The position numbers were made by a program, and so were the translations under genes. 64,000 bases of DNA, from NCBI GenBank assembly GCA_012932865.1, contig SAXG01000026.1:124001-188000 (forward strand), read 5' to 3'. This stretch comes from Amylostereum areolatum. Its lineage: Eukaryota > Basidiomycota > Agaricomycetes > Russulales > Stereaceae. Positions 43,952-56,306 of the stretch are shown here, piece after piece. The first letter of the stretch is position 1. Every line of letters begins with the position of its first letter. The notes beneath the pieces are model-generated. The model was not told where the DNA came from. It saw only the letters and a list, made by a program, of their open reading frames with translations, and did not search any database.

Positions 43952-45035
43952 TCTCTCGTAGCCAGACTTCGAACAGAAGATAAAGTCGTTCTCATATAAC
44001 CTCATATAACTGTACAGCAGCAGTACATTGGTTTCAACGCTATGAGTTTACAATCAACTACGATACACCAAGAGTCCGTCAACGGAGTGATGGCTTTGCT
44101 TCAAGAAAGCGATCCCACCTAGTACTAAACCAACGATAGTACTAGTTACAGTCGAGTGAAACCAAACATGTATTCACGATGGGAAACCCATTCGTCAAGA
44201 TCTATATGCAAGCTTTACAGGCGTCGGGACTATCTAAAACGCAAATGTCAGGAACAATTCTCATGAACAATGGAGCAAGCATCCCTTTAATAAAGGAGCT
44301 GAGGGATGTGACATAAATGTGACGGAATGTAATTGTCACATTTGAGTAGACATTCTGATTGGCTCCTGCGTCAATCCTGACGCGACGTGTGATATCGCGT
44401 GACGACACGCGCCGCGCCAAATGCCAGCGGCCCCGTCGTTCCTCCTGTTCCCTCTTACTGTCATGTCCTTCCACCGTCTGCGTAGCATCGACAATCCCGT
44501 ACTGCCCATGGACAAACCACAGAATCCTACATCTCCTCATGCTGCTGTGTACATAATCGGGTAAACTTTTCGGAATATGATACCACTTAGATCTCGGAAT
44601 CACTCAATGAGAGCCTGGAGGCTACGAGACCGCTGTGACGCGACCTCGCTTCGATCGCCGGTATGGTACTCACCCGTCGCTCCGCCACTCTCAATTTTCC
44701 GAAGGAATAATGTGGAATTTTACGGACTTTTCGTAGCGGCACGGTCCACGTTTTGCGGCTTGCTCACCATTTCCGAGCGGCAGGTCTCGACACAGGCCCC
44801 TTCACTCAGCGGGCTATGATTAACAATGGTCTTCCATGGACCATCCCAGCAACTCTCGGGTCGCAATGCGCGCGATGGACCTGTCGCCGCAGCCGCCGGT
44901 TTCTCCTGCACAAGGATTGGCAGCCACGGTACGTCCCGTTTTTAATGGTGTGGCACTGAGACGAAGCTTACACATTCCCGAAATTCATAGCCACCCGTCT
45001 CTCCAGAGAGCTACCGTCGAGATCGACGGCGTCGC
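43952..45035. other. Region before Helitron H2 RepHel, no clear gene
   Basis: A near-palindrome (GTGACGGAATGTAATTGTCAC, 44319-44339) and open frames without a domain. The 5' end of Helitron H2 must be here or slightly downstream, but I cannot place it. Frames from 44,836 may be a 5' exon. Confidence 0.4.
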
Positions 45036-48000
45036 GTGCGAGAGCATGCAATTTCCAGCCCCCAAAGGCGGCGTATTCCACCATCCCTTGCCAACCGCTC
45101 TCCGACGCCAATCCCATTTCGGTATTCTCCAAACCAGATTCCTGTCGAACCTGTCTCTGGCAGTGGTACGTCTTCGTCTTTTTTTTCCGGTTACCTGTTC
45201 TCATGTTTTTATGCAGCTATTTCTACGTCCGACCTCAATGTTTTTCAAGGTCCTGCCTCAACTCATGCGGCCCCCCCGGCTCTCGCGTGCGCAGGAATTG
45301 AAAGCAATCAACCCGGTCTCACACCTGCACAGCTTGGCCAACGGCGGCGACGCGAACGCGAACGGCAAGAAAAACTTGCCCAACAGACTCAGAACTCCAT
45401 CACTGGTGTTGTCCTCGAGTCGACACAGGCCCAACACCCTTCAACTCCTTCAACACCAACACCGGCTCAGCTGGGCCAACGTCGCCGCCGCGATCGCGAA
45501 CGTCTGCAACGCCTGCAACAATCGCAAGCTGCTGCTGTGATTCCTGTGGAAGGCACACGGAATGCCCTTCCGACTCCTCCAACTCTAGCTCAGTTAGGTC
45601 AACGTCGTCGTCGTGGACGCGAGCAACAGCAACACGTACAACCGGCACAAGCTATCGCTAGGAATCCGCTGAACGAAGTCGCGCAAGACATGCTTGCGAC
45701 CCCACCCCCAACCCAGCCTACAACAGATGTGCCCACTCGGGCACAACTGGCTCAGCGTCAACGGCGCGATCGTGAGCACCTCCAACGGTTACAACAGGAA
45801 CAAGATGCAGCGGATGCAAATACCGCTGCCCCCCACGCTGTGCCAGTTACCAACCAACGTTCTGTACGTCTTTTTCAATCGTTCTTTGAAAGGTTATATA
45901 CTCATGACGCACCATCACTGCCAATCAGACATCTCAGGCTGCCCGTCGGCCACGTCGCAATGATCGACTTCCTGTCGCCCGTCGTCCATACAAAGAACCT
46001 ACCAACCCGGCGAGGTTTGGGATCATGAATATAGTCTGCCGTCATTGTCACGCAAAGCACTGGGCTGCAGAACGTGTCAGCGGGAGTTCTCTTGCCGACC
46101 CTAGGTTTGGAACATGCTGCGACCATGGACAAGTCCGTTTACCCGCCCTTCCGGATCCTCCGGCCGAACTCCATCGATTGTTTTCCGGTACAGATGCGCA
46201 AGCGCAAGAGTTCCGTGCAAATATACGGCAGTATAACTGCGCACTCGCGTTCACTTCGCTCGGAGTCGATGTGGTCGACGACATCAATCACGGCGGCGGC
46301 GGACCATGGGTCTTCAAGATAGGTGGAGAGCTGTGTCACCGAGCAGGTGCCCTGCTACCCTCAGCAGGTCAGCGGCCACAGTATGCCCAACTTTACATCT
46401 ACGATCCTCGGGAGGCGCTTGAGGCACGCATGCATCGGAACAGCAACCTACGTCGTGACACAATGGAACTCCTTCAAGATGTCCTTCTCCGCACACACCA
46501 CTACGCTCGCATCTACTGTCACGCGTTCCAACGCCTCCAGGACTACGGCTCTCAGGAGGTCTTTGTCCGGCTAATTGCAGACAGCGAGACAGACCCACGC
46601 CTGCTACAACCTTCCTACTGCTGATGAAATTGCAGTTGTAATCCCGGGCGACGGCACAAGTATCACAGGCCCGCGTGACATTATTCTCCAAAAACGCGAT
46701 GGTCCCCTACGACGGATCAGCGACACTCATCCGGCATATGCCTGCCTTCACTATGTTCTTTTCTTTCCTTGGGGAACACCGGGCTGGACACCGTATCTTC
46801 GTCTGTACCGTGAAGATGATCTTACGCAATTTTCGGATCGCCGTCTCACACAAAGCCGGTTCTACGCATATCAACTTCAAGTTCGAGAAGCGGAGTTCTC
46901 ATCTCTCCTCCGAGGCGGGCGTCTTTTGCAGCAATACATTGTCGATGCGTGGGCATCAACGGACCAGAACCGTCTACGCTGGCTTCAGCTCAACCAATCC
47001 ACGCTGCACGCAGCCCTGTATAGTGGCCTCGAGGATGCCGTCGGTGCTGCTGATGATGAACTTGACCTCAATCAAGTTGGTCAGCGGGTCATCTTACCAT
47101 CATCATACATCGGTGGCCCTCGATATATGCATCAACTGTTCCAAGATGCCATGGCTCTCGCATGCTACTACCGCAAGATTGACCTCTTCATAACTGTCAC
47201 TTGCAATCCTCAATGGGAGGAGATTACCCGGGAGCTCTTACCTGGACAGACAGCCGCTGACCGTCCAGATTTGGTCGCACGGGTATTTGCCATGTACAGG
47301 AACGCTATTATTCGCGACCTCTACAAAAACGGGATCTTTGGCCATGCTGTAGCATATGTGTACACGATCGAGTTTCAGAAGCGGGGTCTTCCTCACATGC
47401 ACCTGTTGCTGATCCTCAAAGAACCATGGAAAATTACCACTCCGGCTGATGTGGACACCGCAGTGCGTGCATACTGGCCCGACCCCCATACCGAGCCATG
47501 CCTATTCGAGATCGTCAAAAAATGCATGGTTCACGGTCCTTGCGGTGCTGCAAATCCCTCCGCTCCATGTATGGACAAAGTACGAAGGGCTTCCCAAAGC
47601 CGTTCCAAGCCGAAACAACTATGAATGCGGACGGATACCCATTGTACTGTCGACCAGATGACGGCCGCGCGTACGAAGTCCGGCATGTTGAACTCGACAA
47701 TCGCTGGATAGTGCCATACAACCCATACCTCCTTGCGAAGTACAACTGCCATATCAACGTCGAATGCCTGGTGTCCTTCGCAAGCACAAAATACATCACG
47801 AAGTATACGCACAAGGGCCCAGATCGTGCAACTTTGCAGGTATCAGCTCAAGATGAAATCTCCCGCTACCTTGACTCACGCTACATCAGCGGGGCAGAAT
47901 CAATGTGGCGTCTCTATCACGAGTCGATCCACAAGCAAGTTCCAAATATTGTCCGCCTGCAGGTTCATCTTCCTGGTCAACATTTAGTCACATTCAATCC

Positions 48001-50230
48001 CGACGAATCCGTCGAAACGGTCATGGCATGCGCTGCCAACGAGAAGACCATGCTGACCGAATTTTTCCGCACAAATGCGAAAAACGGTCCCATTGGTGAT
48101 CATGCACGCGAGTGCACATATCAAGAATTCCCCCAGTCCTTTACGTGGAACACCGGAAAAAAAGAATGGAGCCTTCGACAGCATCAATCCGCATTGGGAC
48201 GTATGTATTTTGTCCCTCCGACGGGCGGGTAAAGGTTCTATCTGCGAACACTGCTCTCCGTTGTCAAAGGTCCAAGATCTTTCGAAGATCTCCGCACCTT
48301 TGAACACACGGTCTACCCAACATTTCGCGAAGCCTGCCTAGCACGCGGACTTCTCGAAGACGACGGAGAATGGCGGCAGTGTCTACAAGAGGCTGCTGCT
48401 ATGCGCACGGGTACCAGTCTGCTGATTACTCTTTGCTACTATCCTTCACCACTGCACTCCTTCACAGCCCGATGCTCTCTGGGAGGAATTCCGCGAGCAC
48501 ATATGCGATGACCTTCCCCGACGCTTGCATACCATGGGCATTCCTCACCCAAGCCCTGACGATATTTATGACTATGGCCTCTTTCTTCTAGACCGGGCAC
48601 TTCACGAAGTTGGCCAGCCAAATGGCCTTGCCCATCATCATCCACCCATGCCTCTCCCACAACGTGACTGGGATAACTACACGGAGAATATCTTTCTTGC
48701 GGAACAACTTAATTATGATCAAGGTCACGAACGCGAAGAGGCGGATCGACGAATCCCACAACTCAATTCCGAACAGCGTGAGGCGTACGAGCAGATCCTC
48801 AGCTCTTTCACGCGCCGCGATGGTCGTCTCTTTTTTCTACACGGACCTGGAGGTACAGGGAAAACATTTGTTTATCAAACCCTTTGCCATCATGTGCGGA
48901 GCGAAGGTCAGATAGTCCTTTGCGTCGCATCGTCCGGAATCGCGGCACTCCTTCTCCCTGGTGGTAGAACATCTCACTCAACCTTCCAAATTCCGGTCGA
49001 GAATTTGTACGATCAGTCATCATGCCCTATCAAGAAGGAAGGACCGCGTGCACAGATGCTTCGACGAGTTGCCCTCATAATCTGGGATGAGGTAGTTATG
49101 CAGCACAGGTACATCTTTCCTGCTTCATTGGCAGCTGGAAATGTAGACTTATCAGCACTTTCAAAGGTTCGGGCCCGAGGCTGTTGACCGCATGCTAAGA
49201 GACATCCGCAATGATGACCGTCCATTTGGCAGAATCACTGTCGTTTTTGGAGGTGATTTTCAGCAGACTCTCCCTGTCGTCATCAAGGGTACACGAGCAG
49301 ACATAGTTGGTGCATCCCTTCGCCGTTCTCCCCTATGGGATTCTATCCACATCCTTCACCTTCGTCAAAATATGCGCCTGGATCGTGACCAGGATGCTCA
49401 AGCATTTTCAAGGTGGCTTTTGGACATTGGACACTGGCCGCATACACTCAGACGATGAAGAAAATGCTGTACGCCTTCCACCTGAGATGCTCTGCGACTC
49501 GGAAGATACCCTCATCAACAGCATCTATGGAGATATCGATTCAATGCTGGAACCACCACCACCGGAGTATTTCTTGCATCGAACCATCCTCGCTCCCCGC
49601 AATGCGGATGTCCATGGCATAAATACACAGGTCCTCAATCGCATGTACGGTGAAGAGTGCGTGTACATGAGTGCCGACTCCTTCGAGCAGGAACGCGGTG
49701 CCGATGGCAATCCTGATGACCCACTCAGCTTACCCGTGGAATTCCTCCATTCTATCAATTCCTCTGGCCTCCCCCTTGCAGAACTTCGCCTCAAACGGGG
49801 TTGCCCCTAATTCTTCTCCGAAAACTTAGCGTTCGCTCGCGGGTTGTGCAATGGATCGCGAATGACCCTCCTAAGAGCGTCGAACCGTGTCCTTGAGGTC
49901 AAGTTGATGGGAGGCGATCACAATGGCGAGATTGCCCTCATTCCTCGCATCACGCTCTCACCTCCCATTAGCAACACAGACTTCGCGTTCAAACTCAAGC
50001 GCCGTCAATTCCCGGTTCGACTTGCATTTGCGATGAGCATCAATAAAGCTCAAGGCCAATCTGTCAAGTATGTTGGTTTGGACCTTCGCACCCCGGTTTT
50101 CACACATGGGCAGCTATATGTTGCATTGTCACGCGCAACCTCGCGATCAAGGATCAAGGTTTTGTTGTCGGAGGATGCAGATGGGCAGACCGCTAATGTG
50201 GTGTATCCGGAGGTTCTTCTTGACTCATGA
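45036..50230 (+). pseudogene. Helitron H2 RepHel gene, decayed
   Basis: Order: an N-terminal region with four copies of a basic repeat (AQLGQRRRRDRERLQRLQ type, 45,310-45,790); a cysteine-rich Helitron_like_N domain from 46,025 (CRHCHAKHWAAER, PRFGTCC, LYIYDPREALEARM); Rep core with VTCNPQWEEITREL, the HUH motif GLPHMHLLLI near 47,390, and tyrosines in YITKYTHKGPD near 47,800; Pif1 helicase with Walker A HGPGGTGKTF near 48,840, Walker B IIWDE near 49,085, GGDFQQTLPVV, and the C-terminal INKAQGQSVKYVGLDL and GQLYVALSRAT blocks, stop TGA at 50228-50230. Damage: frame changes near 46,605, 47,580, 48,415 and 49,435, and TAA at 48231-48233 where related proteins read on. One GT-AG intron (about 49,109-49,166) is still recognisable. 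Confidence 0.88.
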
Positions 50231-50931
50231 GTTTATGGTACTACTATACATATTACAGACCTTACAATATTGTTCATTTAGCTCATATAACAAGCCTTCT
50301 GCAAAAACCTAAGGTGTCTTTTGGCTTGATCAAGTGTTAGATACCGAAGAGATTGCGAGGGACGATGTGTCGTGCACATACTAGGTGCCAAACTTGCAGC
50401 AATTCCGAAGATCACTTAATCTGCTCTGATTCCGTTAAAATTGTATATCTGGGTACCTATAATACCCTAGAATGGTACAAAAATACAAAATCTGTAGCCG
50501 GTCGAAGAAAATGTGCCAGGAATGCAAACCCAAAGAAGACACGCGAGACATCTCACGCATATCCCTCGCACATTGTTTGGACTTCGAACTCTCTCGCTTT
50601 TTCGAGAACCTTCTTCGCTTTCGACAACATTCTGTGCTCAAATTGACCCGGCTACTATGCATCAACGTGTTCTCTGCCAGTGCGTTTCGACTTTTCTACA
50701 ATGTTCTCCAATAGCTGTCCTTGAAAGCTTATAACAGTCCATGGCTATTCTTAAGCTGATACTACTTCCACGACTCAAATCATCCTCCCCTGCTCAACTC
50801 CGTATACTCCGCTCTACACGACATATTTCTTACTGCACTACTCCTCGCTACCAAATGACACGCTGCTCTGCATATATTGTAGGCGCATTATCTCTCGAAA
50901 GTCCCTCGACCTTCCCCTGGGAAACCCGGAT
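50231..50931. other. H2 spacer between RepHel and OB-fold gene
   Basis: AT-richer than the surroundings, with short frames on both strands and no domain. It probably contains the RepHel terminator and the promoter of the next gene. Confidence 0.5.
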
Positions 50932-51967
50932 ATGTCACCCTTGATGCTGGCATATATCTCCCCGGACTGCCCGAGCGAGGAAGCTGCGATTGCTGCCCTG
51001 CGGTTTTACAATGCACCAAGATGGACTTTTCCAGAGGAGGGTGGTCTGTACTTCGTTGTTGCAAAGGTACGTCGTATACAGCACTCCTCACAGTGTTGTG
51101 ATACTTATTGAGTACTACATGTTATAGATTGTTGCTATGAAGAAGGGTACAGAGACTCCATCCCCCTCGCTCGAGGAAGCCGACTACGATTTGATTGGTG
51201 ATATAGTACAAGTGCGTTGCACCATCTCTCGAGTGCTGTTCATCCTACTAACCATTTATGTGCCCTGTACAGGTAGCTGATTCCCATTGACTCTCCGGAT
51301 GCTGTCGATCCATCTGCGCACCGCTGTGCTGGTCATGGTCACCGGACTTGCACACTCTATCAACTTCAAGACATTTACATTCAAGGTCGACATCTCCCAA
51401 TGGGTCTCCGCAGATGCGCAAGGGGTTCTACCTCTCACAATGCGAATCCCGGAAGAGTCGAAGTGGAAGGACCATCCGAGCAAACTAAAGGCCATGCTGA
51501 CCGAGCAAACCATCGTAAGTGTCATAGGTACGCTCACCGGAATCGAACATGGCAAGAATCGCTTCCCGACCCGTTTCTTCCTCGACTGTCGACCGGCACC
51601 TTGAACATATTCACAGAATAAATGCACAACCGACCACACCATCACCAGCAGGTTCGTCGTCCGGTCTCACTCTGTCAACGTCTCCTAATCCTACATTTGC
51701 TTATCTCAGGTGATACGAAAGGCAGTGGGGGGAAACTACGCTGGGCAGGCCGTCGCAAGAATCCTCGACAACATGACGAGCCGACCTCTCCATCACCGAC
51801 AATCAGGCTTGGAAAGCAAGCAGAGCGTGTCAACTCGGATGACGACGATATGTACGCGGATCCACCTGTGGCAGCAAATGGCTGTTTCAGAGCCCATTGA
51901 ATGCAGTAGTCCTGACGAGCCCATTGCCAAGCGTCGCAGAACCGCTGGCCCGCCAGGATCGGACTGA
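50932..51967 (+). CDS. H2 OB-fold-like (RPA-type) accessory gene
   Basis: The start ATG 50932 is chosen because the frame continues into SEEAAIAALRFYNAPRWTF. Exons are joined by GT-AG introns near 51,067-51,127 and 51,211-51,272. Visible blocks: FPEEGGLYFVVAKIVAMK, YDLIGDIVQ, FKTFTFKVDISQWV, WKDHPSKLKAMLTEQTIVSVIG, then an acidic tail (SDDDDMYADPPV) and IAKRRRTAGPPGSD, a basic C-terminus. The order of beta-rich blocks parallels the accessory gene of H1, but here it lies downstream of RepHel. Function by analogy: single-strand DNA binding during rolling-circle transposition. Confidence 0.6.
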
Positions 51968-52086
51968 AGTGAATGGATTGGGAAAAGAACGAGTACTGTA
52001 GTTTCACCATAATGACATAAATCTTTCAAATGCTCATAGCTGGAAAGTAAGTATTGACTGTGCGAGACCTGTACGCAAGCCGTAGA

Positions 52087-52111
52087 CGTGCGAAGCACGG
52101 GTCCCCGCTAG
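52087..52111 (+). other. 3' terminus of Helitron H2 (hairpin and CTAG)
   Basis: The hairpin CGTGC-GAA-GCACG (52087-52099) is followed by GGTCCCCG and CTAG (52108-52111), with T next. This is a textbook Helitron end and sets the right boundary of H2. Confidence 0.8.
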
Positions 52112-52247
52112 TGACATACATTCAAGCTTCCGACCAAGATATCAAACTTTCTCCCAAACGAGTTCTTCGAGAACTCTCAATCTAGGGACCACGGCGGCAA
52201 GGCGAAGCAACGCGTGCCGTTTTGCATCATCGGTCAAGACAACGTCT

Positions 52248-53948
52248 TCAGCGCTGTAGAATTTGTGCATTTGAAAGCACTCGAGGCCCATGTTGTGAAC
52301 TGCGGTAGGACAGCAAGTCGAGTATGGCGTCCAAAGAATCGACGTCGATCGTTTTTATGGTCAACGTGCGCAGGTTTGGGAGGATGGGGTGAGGACTGCG
52401 AGTAGCAGGATGTGATGCTGTCGCCGACCCGGAAGTGTCTTCGTCTTCTCCTGCCACCTGCGATGACTCGGAGTCTTCGCCATCTGACAATGCGGCGAAG
52501 ATGCCCATGCACCGCGGAGGGTTGCTTCCGAGTAAAAACCAGAGAGTCAAATCATGTAGTGCGTGCAAGGGCGCGAGGGCACGGCGCCAGTCCTGCTCGG
52601 CGCTCTCGTAATCGACAGGGCGGAACACGAGGCTCAGGCTTTCGATGTTCGAAAAGCGCCGCGACGTCGTGAGGTGTGCCAGCGAAACACACATCTCGCA
52701 GGTGTTCTGGTCCCAACCACCGTTTAATTCCAAGAACTGGATTCGAATTCCTGGTGGCTTTGGAAGGACGAGGGATCCCTTGTCCGTGATTTCTCGATAC
52801 TGCGATGTGAGGGATACAGCAAACTCAACGCCGATAAAATCATGACATTCCTGCAGTTGCAACCTGACGAAAGGGACAGGGATATCGTTCCGAGAGAATT
52901 GATGCTGGTAAGAGTGAACGAGGGCTGGGAAAATGCCTGCATAATGATATGTCTGACCCTGTCCATTGTCGGGGATTATATTGTTGAGGGCGTGGTCTTC
53001 ATCGTAGAAGGTGTCGTTGAATTCGAGACGCAGATCAACCGTTGGTGGGATGTGAAGATACTGCTTGAGAGCTATACAGCGCTTTACTGACCCTGTCAAG
53101 GAGAGGGTGTGAAGATGGGGAAGGGAGATATGGAAGCCAGGTCCGTGTGAATGTGACAAGCCTTCGACATTGGGGAATCGATGACCGAGAATAAGGGTTT
53201 GCAAAGTATTGGATGCGGATTCGAGGATGGCAATGAGTACGGTTGGTGTGCAGAAGTCCCCCGGAGACTTTGGGTAGCATGACATGTCTAGATGGGTGAG
53301 GGTTGTTGAAGAAAAGGGGACAAATGTGCCCAAGAACCGTACAGTTTTGAGGTTAGGGGCGACGAGAGGTTGAATTTCCCAGGGAGGTAGCGCACCCTGC
53401 CAGGTTGTGAAGACACGGCTGGATACGTATAGACCTTGGAGGAGGGGGAGAGGTTGGCCAGATAATGCATTCCTCCAGTGCGACCATACCGATACGTCTC
53501 CATGGAATGTAGGGTCCTCGTCGTTGCAAAGGATAGCGAAAAGGGCGATGTTCCGGGCACGGGCGACGCATGACGCCGTGGCCTGGAGCAACTGTGGGGT
53601 CCTGGGACTGAGAGGTGAGGCCGTGCTCAATTGGATGTCCAATGGTACATTTTTTGCCCATGCAAGGCGCTCTACGTGCCCTGTCGGCAACGAAAAAACA
53701 CACGGCGCCCACAATGTCGGAGTTCCTTGAGCGATAGCGCGCCACCTCTGACAGACATGGCTAACGGAGATAAGGTCAAGGACACTGGAAACGAGGTGGA
53801 AGATGCTGGTCATGATTTCAACTGGAAATCGGTGGGTGGAGTCCATGTCATTGTAGGGTCTCTTGATCACAGCGCCTTCGGTGTTATGAGAATCACGGTT
53901 TTCGTGTGCGCTACCGAGGTCGGCAAACAACGCTTCAGTAGTGTTCAT
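52248..53948 (-). CDS. F-box protein, single exon
   Basis: A 566-residue protein with no intron. The F-box is near residues 38-85 (RFPVEIMTSIFHLVSS, then ISVSHVCQRWRAIA and TPTLW), the usual adaptor to Skp1 in SCF ubiquitin ligases. The rest contains scattered leucine-rich-like strands (LKTVRFLG, LTHLDMSC, LHTLSLTG, LRTLTIK), typical of the large agaricomycete F-box/LRR expansion; the substrate is unknown. A Ser/Glu-rich acidic linker (DGEDSESSQVAGEDEDTSG) precedes the last repeat. Start ATG 53948. It is intact, 140 bp beyond the end of Helitron H2. Confidence 0.85.
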   Translation of the reverse strand: MNTTEALFADLGSAHENRDSHNTEGAVIKRPYNDMDSTHRFPVEIMTSIFHLVSSVLDLISVSHVCQRWRAIAQGTPTLWAPCVFSLPTGHVERLAWAKNVPLDIQLSTASPLSPRTPQLLQATASCVARARNIALFAILCNDEDPTFHGDVSVWSHWRNALSGQPLPLLQGLYVSSRVFTTWQGALPPWEIQPLVAPNLKTVRFLGTFVPFSSTTLTHLDMSCYPKSPGDFCTPTVLIAILESASNTLQTLILGHRFPNVEGLSHSHGPGFHISLPHLHTLSLTGSVKRCIALKQYLHIPPTVDLRLEFNDTFYDEDHALNNIIPDNGQGQTYHYAGIFPALVHSYQHQFSRNDIPVPFVRLQLQECHDFIGVEFAVSLTSQYREITDKGSLVLPKPPGIRIQFLELNGGWDQNTCEMCVSLAHLTTSRRFSNIESLSLVFRPVDYESAEQDWRRALAPLHALHDLTLWFLLGSNPPRCMGIFAALSDGEDSESSQVAGEDEDTSGSATASHPATRSPHPILPNLRTLTIKTIDVDSLDAILDLLSYRSSQHGPRVLSNAQILQR

Positions 53949-54722
53949 GAATCTCTACAGAAGCCGGGGTGAGCTTCACAAAGTAAGAGTTGTCAAAGGT
54001 TGAACAGGTAACGGGGGCCTAATACGGTCAACTCACATATTGGAGGCTCTCCTGGTATTTTCCGGCCAAGAGATGAGATTTTTCCACTGATGACCGGTTC
54101 AGTGGTTTTGAGTCGAGTCTTTGTCACCAGTAGTAGCGTGGACCACCGAGGGATGTCTTGTCCGTTTGTCGATGTCGTCTCTGGCGATATCCCCGGGGCA
54201 CTCCTCGTCGTCGACGCGGACAGTGCTGGTGTGGTGGGGGAAAGGAACATCCTAGGATTAGTGTCCTTGGAATCAGTGGCGACTTCGCACAAGTTCGCAG
54301 GCTGTCAGAGGCAAGTATACAACCGTGGGAATTGCTGCCCATGTCTGATGAGAGGATCCCGAGGTACGAGGGTTGACTCCATCGACGTCTGCTTTAGGAG
54401 ACTACTGCCCATTGAGTCCGCGCGATTTCTGACTCTCGACTTGTGCCATGATCTCCACCACCGTCTTTCAACTTTTCCTCAGCCGTTTCGTCGCCATCCA
54501 TCGCGCTCTACACCATCTCTATCATTTGTCCTTGTTCAAGCACGCACTTGCCGCTACAGCGATGGCCCCGGCCCAGTTCACCGCGGTCTCAAACATCAGG
54601 CCGACTGTCTCAGACCATCGCGTTCGATGGTCTGAATCTCAACGACGTCTATATGAACTCGCCCTCGCCTCCCCGGATCCCCAGCAGCAACTCTCCTCTC
54701 GCCCACCAACATCGAAGACGCA
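53949..54722. other. Intergenic region
   Basis: Promoter side of the F-box gene and leader of the following gene. Open frames here overlap in several phases without domain or codon signal. I see no RNA gene. Confidence 0.5.
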
Positions 54723-55722
54723 ATGGCCTCCACCGCTCAACCCCAGCAACCCATCACCATCATCGACGCCCTCTCCCGCGTCTGGAAGCCTCTACCGATC
54801 GTCCTCGGCATTCTGCTCATCCTCACCCTCATCCTCGCCTCGTACTTCGTCCGCATACTCGCCTGTCAAGCTTGCCAAGCGCTGGATGAAGTCTGCTCGC
54901 GCGAAGGCCCTTCCTCGCCAACTCGTCCTCCCGACCGTTCATGCTCAACGCGTGACGCCCTCCAAGACCCCGTCCCGGATCTCGCTCTCGATCGCATCTT
55001 CTTCACGCTCTTTCGCTTCTTCCGTCTGGACCAGCGTGAAGGCTACTGGCGAGCGGATGGCCAGCATCGCGTTCACCGTGACCGCCTTCCCCACCCGTGC
55101 GCTCGCCAGCATCCGCGCACCCCCATCCAACGCCCGTGCCGGCGCCGCCATCTGCAAGGCCGCCTCTTACTTCGCCATCGGCAAGCTCACCCGGTCGATG
55201 TACCGCGTGCCTCCCATGCCAGCGTCCTACGGCGACTCAGAGGGGATGAAGACCGTCTGGGCGGAATCATGGCCTCTGCTGCGCGCTCAGGACCGTCGGG
55301 AACGCAAGGTGGCCTTCCTCCACCTCAGCCGGGCTACCTTCGCTAGCTTCGTGGATTCTGTGCTTTCCCCGTTCACGGCCCTTCGTCGCCTTTCTCGGTA
55401 CGGTCTCTTTTTCTGTCTTATCGACCCGACTCGATACTCACATACATCTCTTTCAGGCGCAGAGAATACGCTCCCCGTCTTCGAGAAGGTTATGATCGTC
55501 GTCGATGGACCGGCCACTCCCCCGCCGTCGTATTGCTCTCAAACAAGTGGATCCAGTGTCCCCTCGTTCTGGTGGAACGCCGACGAAGTTCGCTCGCCTG
55601 TCCTCTCTGGCTCGGAGTCTACCATCGGTGTTGCCGTCCCACCCCCCTCGCATCAGTCTATGCGCACCAAGGATGGTCTCGTCTCGGAGAAAGGCTTCGA
55701 GTACCTGTCGGTGATCGCTTAG
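54723..55722 (+). CDS. Single-span membrane protein, probable frameshift
   Basis: I do not recognise the family. Start ATG 54723 lies in a good context (GACGCAATGGCC). The first frame gives MASTAQPQQPITII and one strong membrane segment (PIVLGILLILTLILASYFV, about residues 26-45). Near 54,857 the coding signal moves by one base to the frame YSPVKLAKRWMKSARAKAL, a basic region just after the membrane span, and continues with Ser/Arg-rich sequence to RRLS at 55,398. A GT-AG intron (about 55,399-55,456) is likely, followed by TLPVFEKVMIVVDGPATPPP and stop near 55,720. The intron phase does not fit perfectly. The protein could be a small organelle or ER membrane protein with a cytosolic basic domain. 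Confidence 0.5.
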
Positions 55723-56306
55723 GCGACTCCTCGTCTGTTTTTCTTCTTTTCTTTGGGCTCTGTGCGTCTGTCTATCTGGGAATGTCTCCTGCTCGCATAT
55801 CGTGCGGGTACCGTACACGGCGCCTCTGGTCTCGTACGTACATTGCATTTATGTGGTTCGCGATCGTAATGCGTTGGTCGTCTGTTCTTCCGTCTGCGAT
55901 GCGAAAGAAAGTGATGATGTTAAATCGGAGTTGACGGAAGGTCGAGCGTCGCTGCTTTCGTGGCCGACGAACAGATAAATCACTGTCTGTGAGCATTTAA
56001 GGACCGTGACAGATCACCACTACTTGTGGTGACTGCCTTGAACCGTCCGCGTCAGTATCTGGCAGGAGGACTGACGAAGGGAGCAAGACGACAACGCGAC
56101 AACGCGCCGGAGCGGCCTTCCTATTTTGGAACATCTATAGCTATCGATCATTGCTTCGGCGGATACAACTGCTATCGCTCTCCAACGCATTCAATTTTTG
56201 CCCCAGCCCACATCCCAACTCGCCTCCTGCACGTTCCCCGAGGGTCCGCAAACAACGTTGCACGGTTCTCACATATAACCCCATCTCCGATACCCGACCT
56301 CTCCCC
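55723..56306. other. Intergenic region
   Basis: About 580 bp without a convincing gene; it is the presumed promoter and leader of the Sensor-domain gene. Confidence 0.55.

Noticed and set aside
45180..45230. Membrane-like stretch before the H2 basic repeats
   Set aside because: It has the GTACGTC...CAG look of an intron and the pyrimidine-rich run fits that better than a membrane segment.
54448..54722. Earlier start for the membrane protein (MISTTVFQLF)
   Set aside because: The sequence up to 54,722 has no protein-like features, and ATG 54723 with its membrane segment gives a better context.
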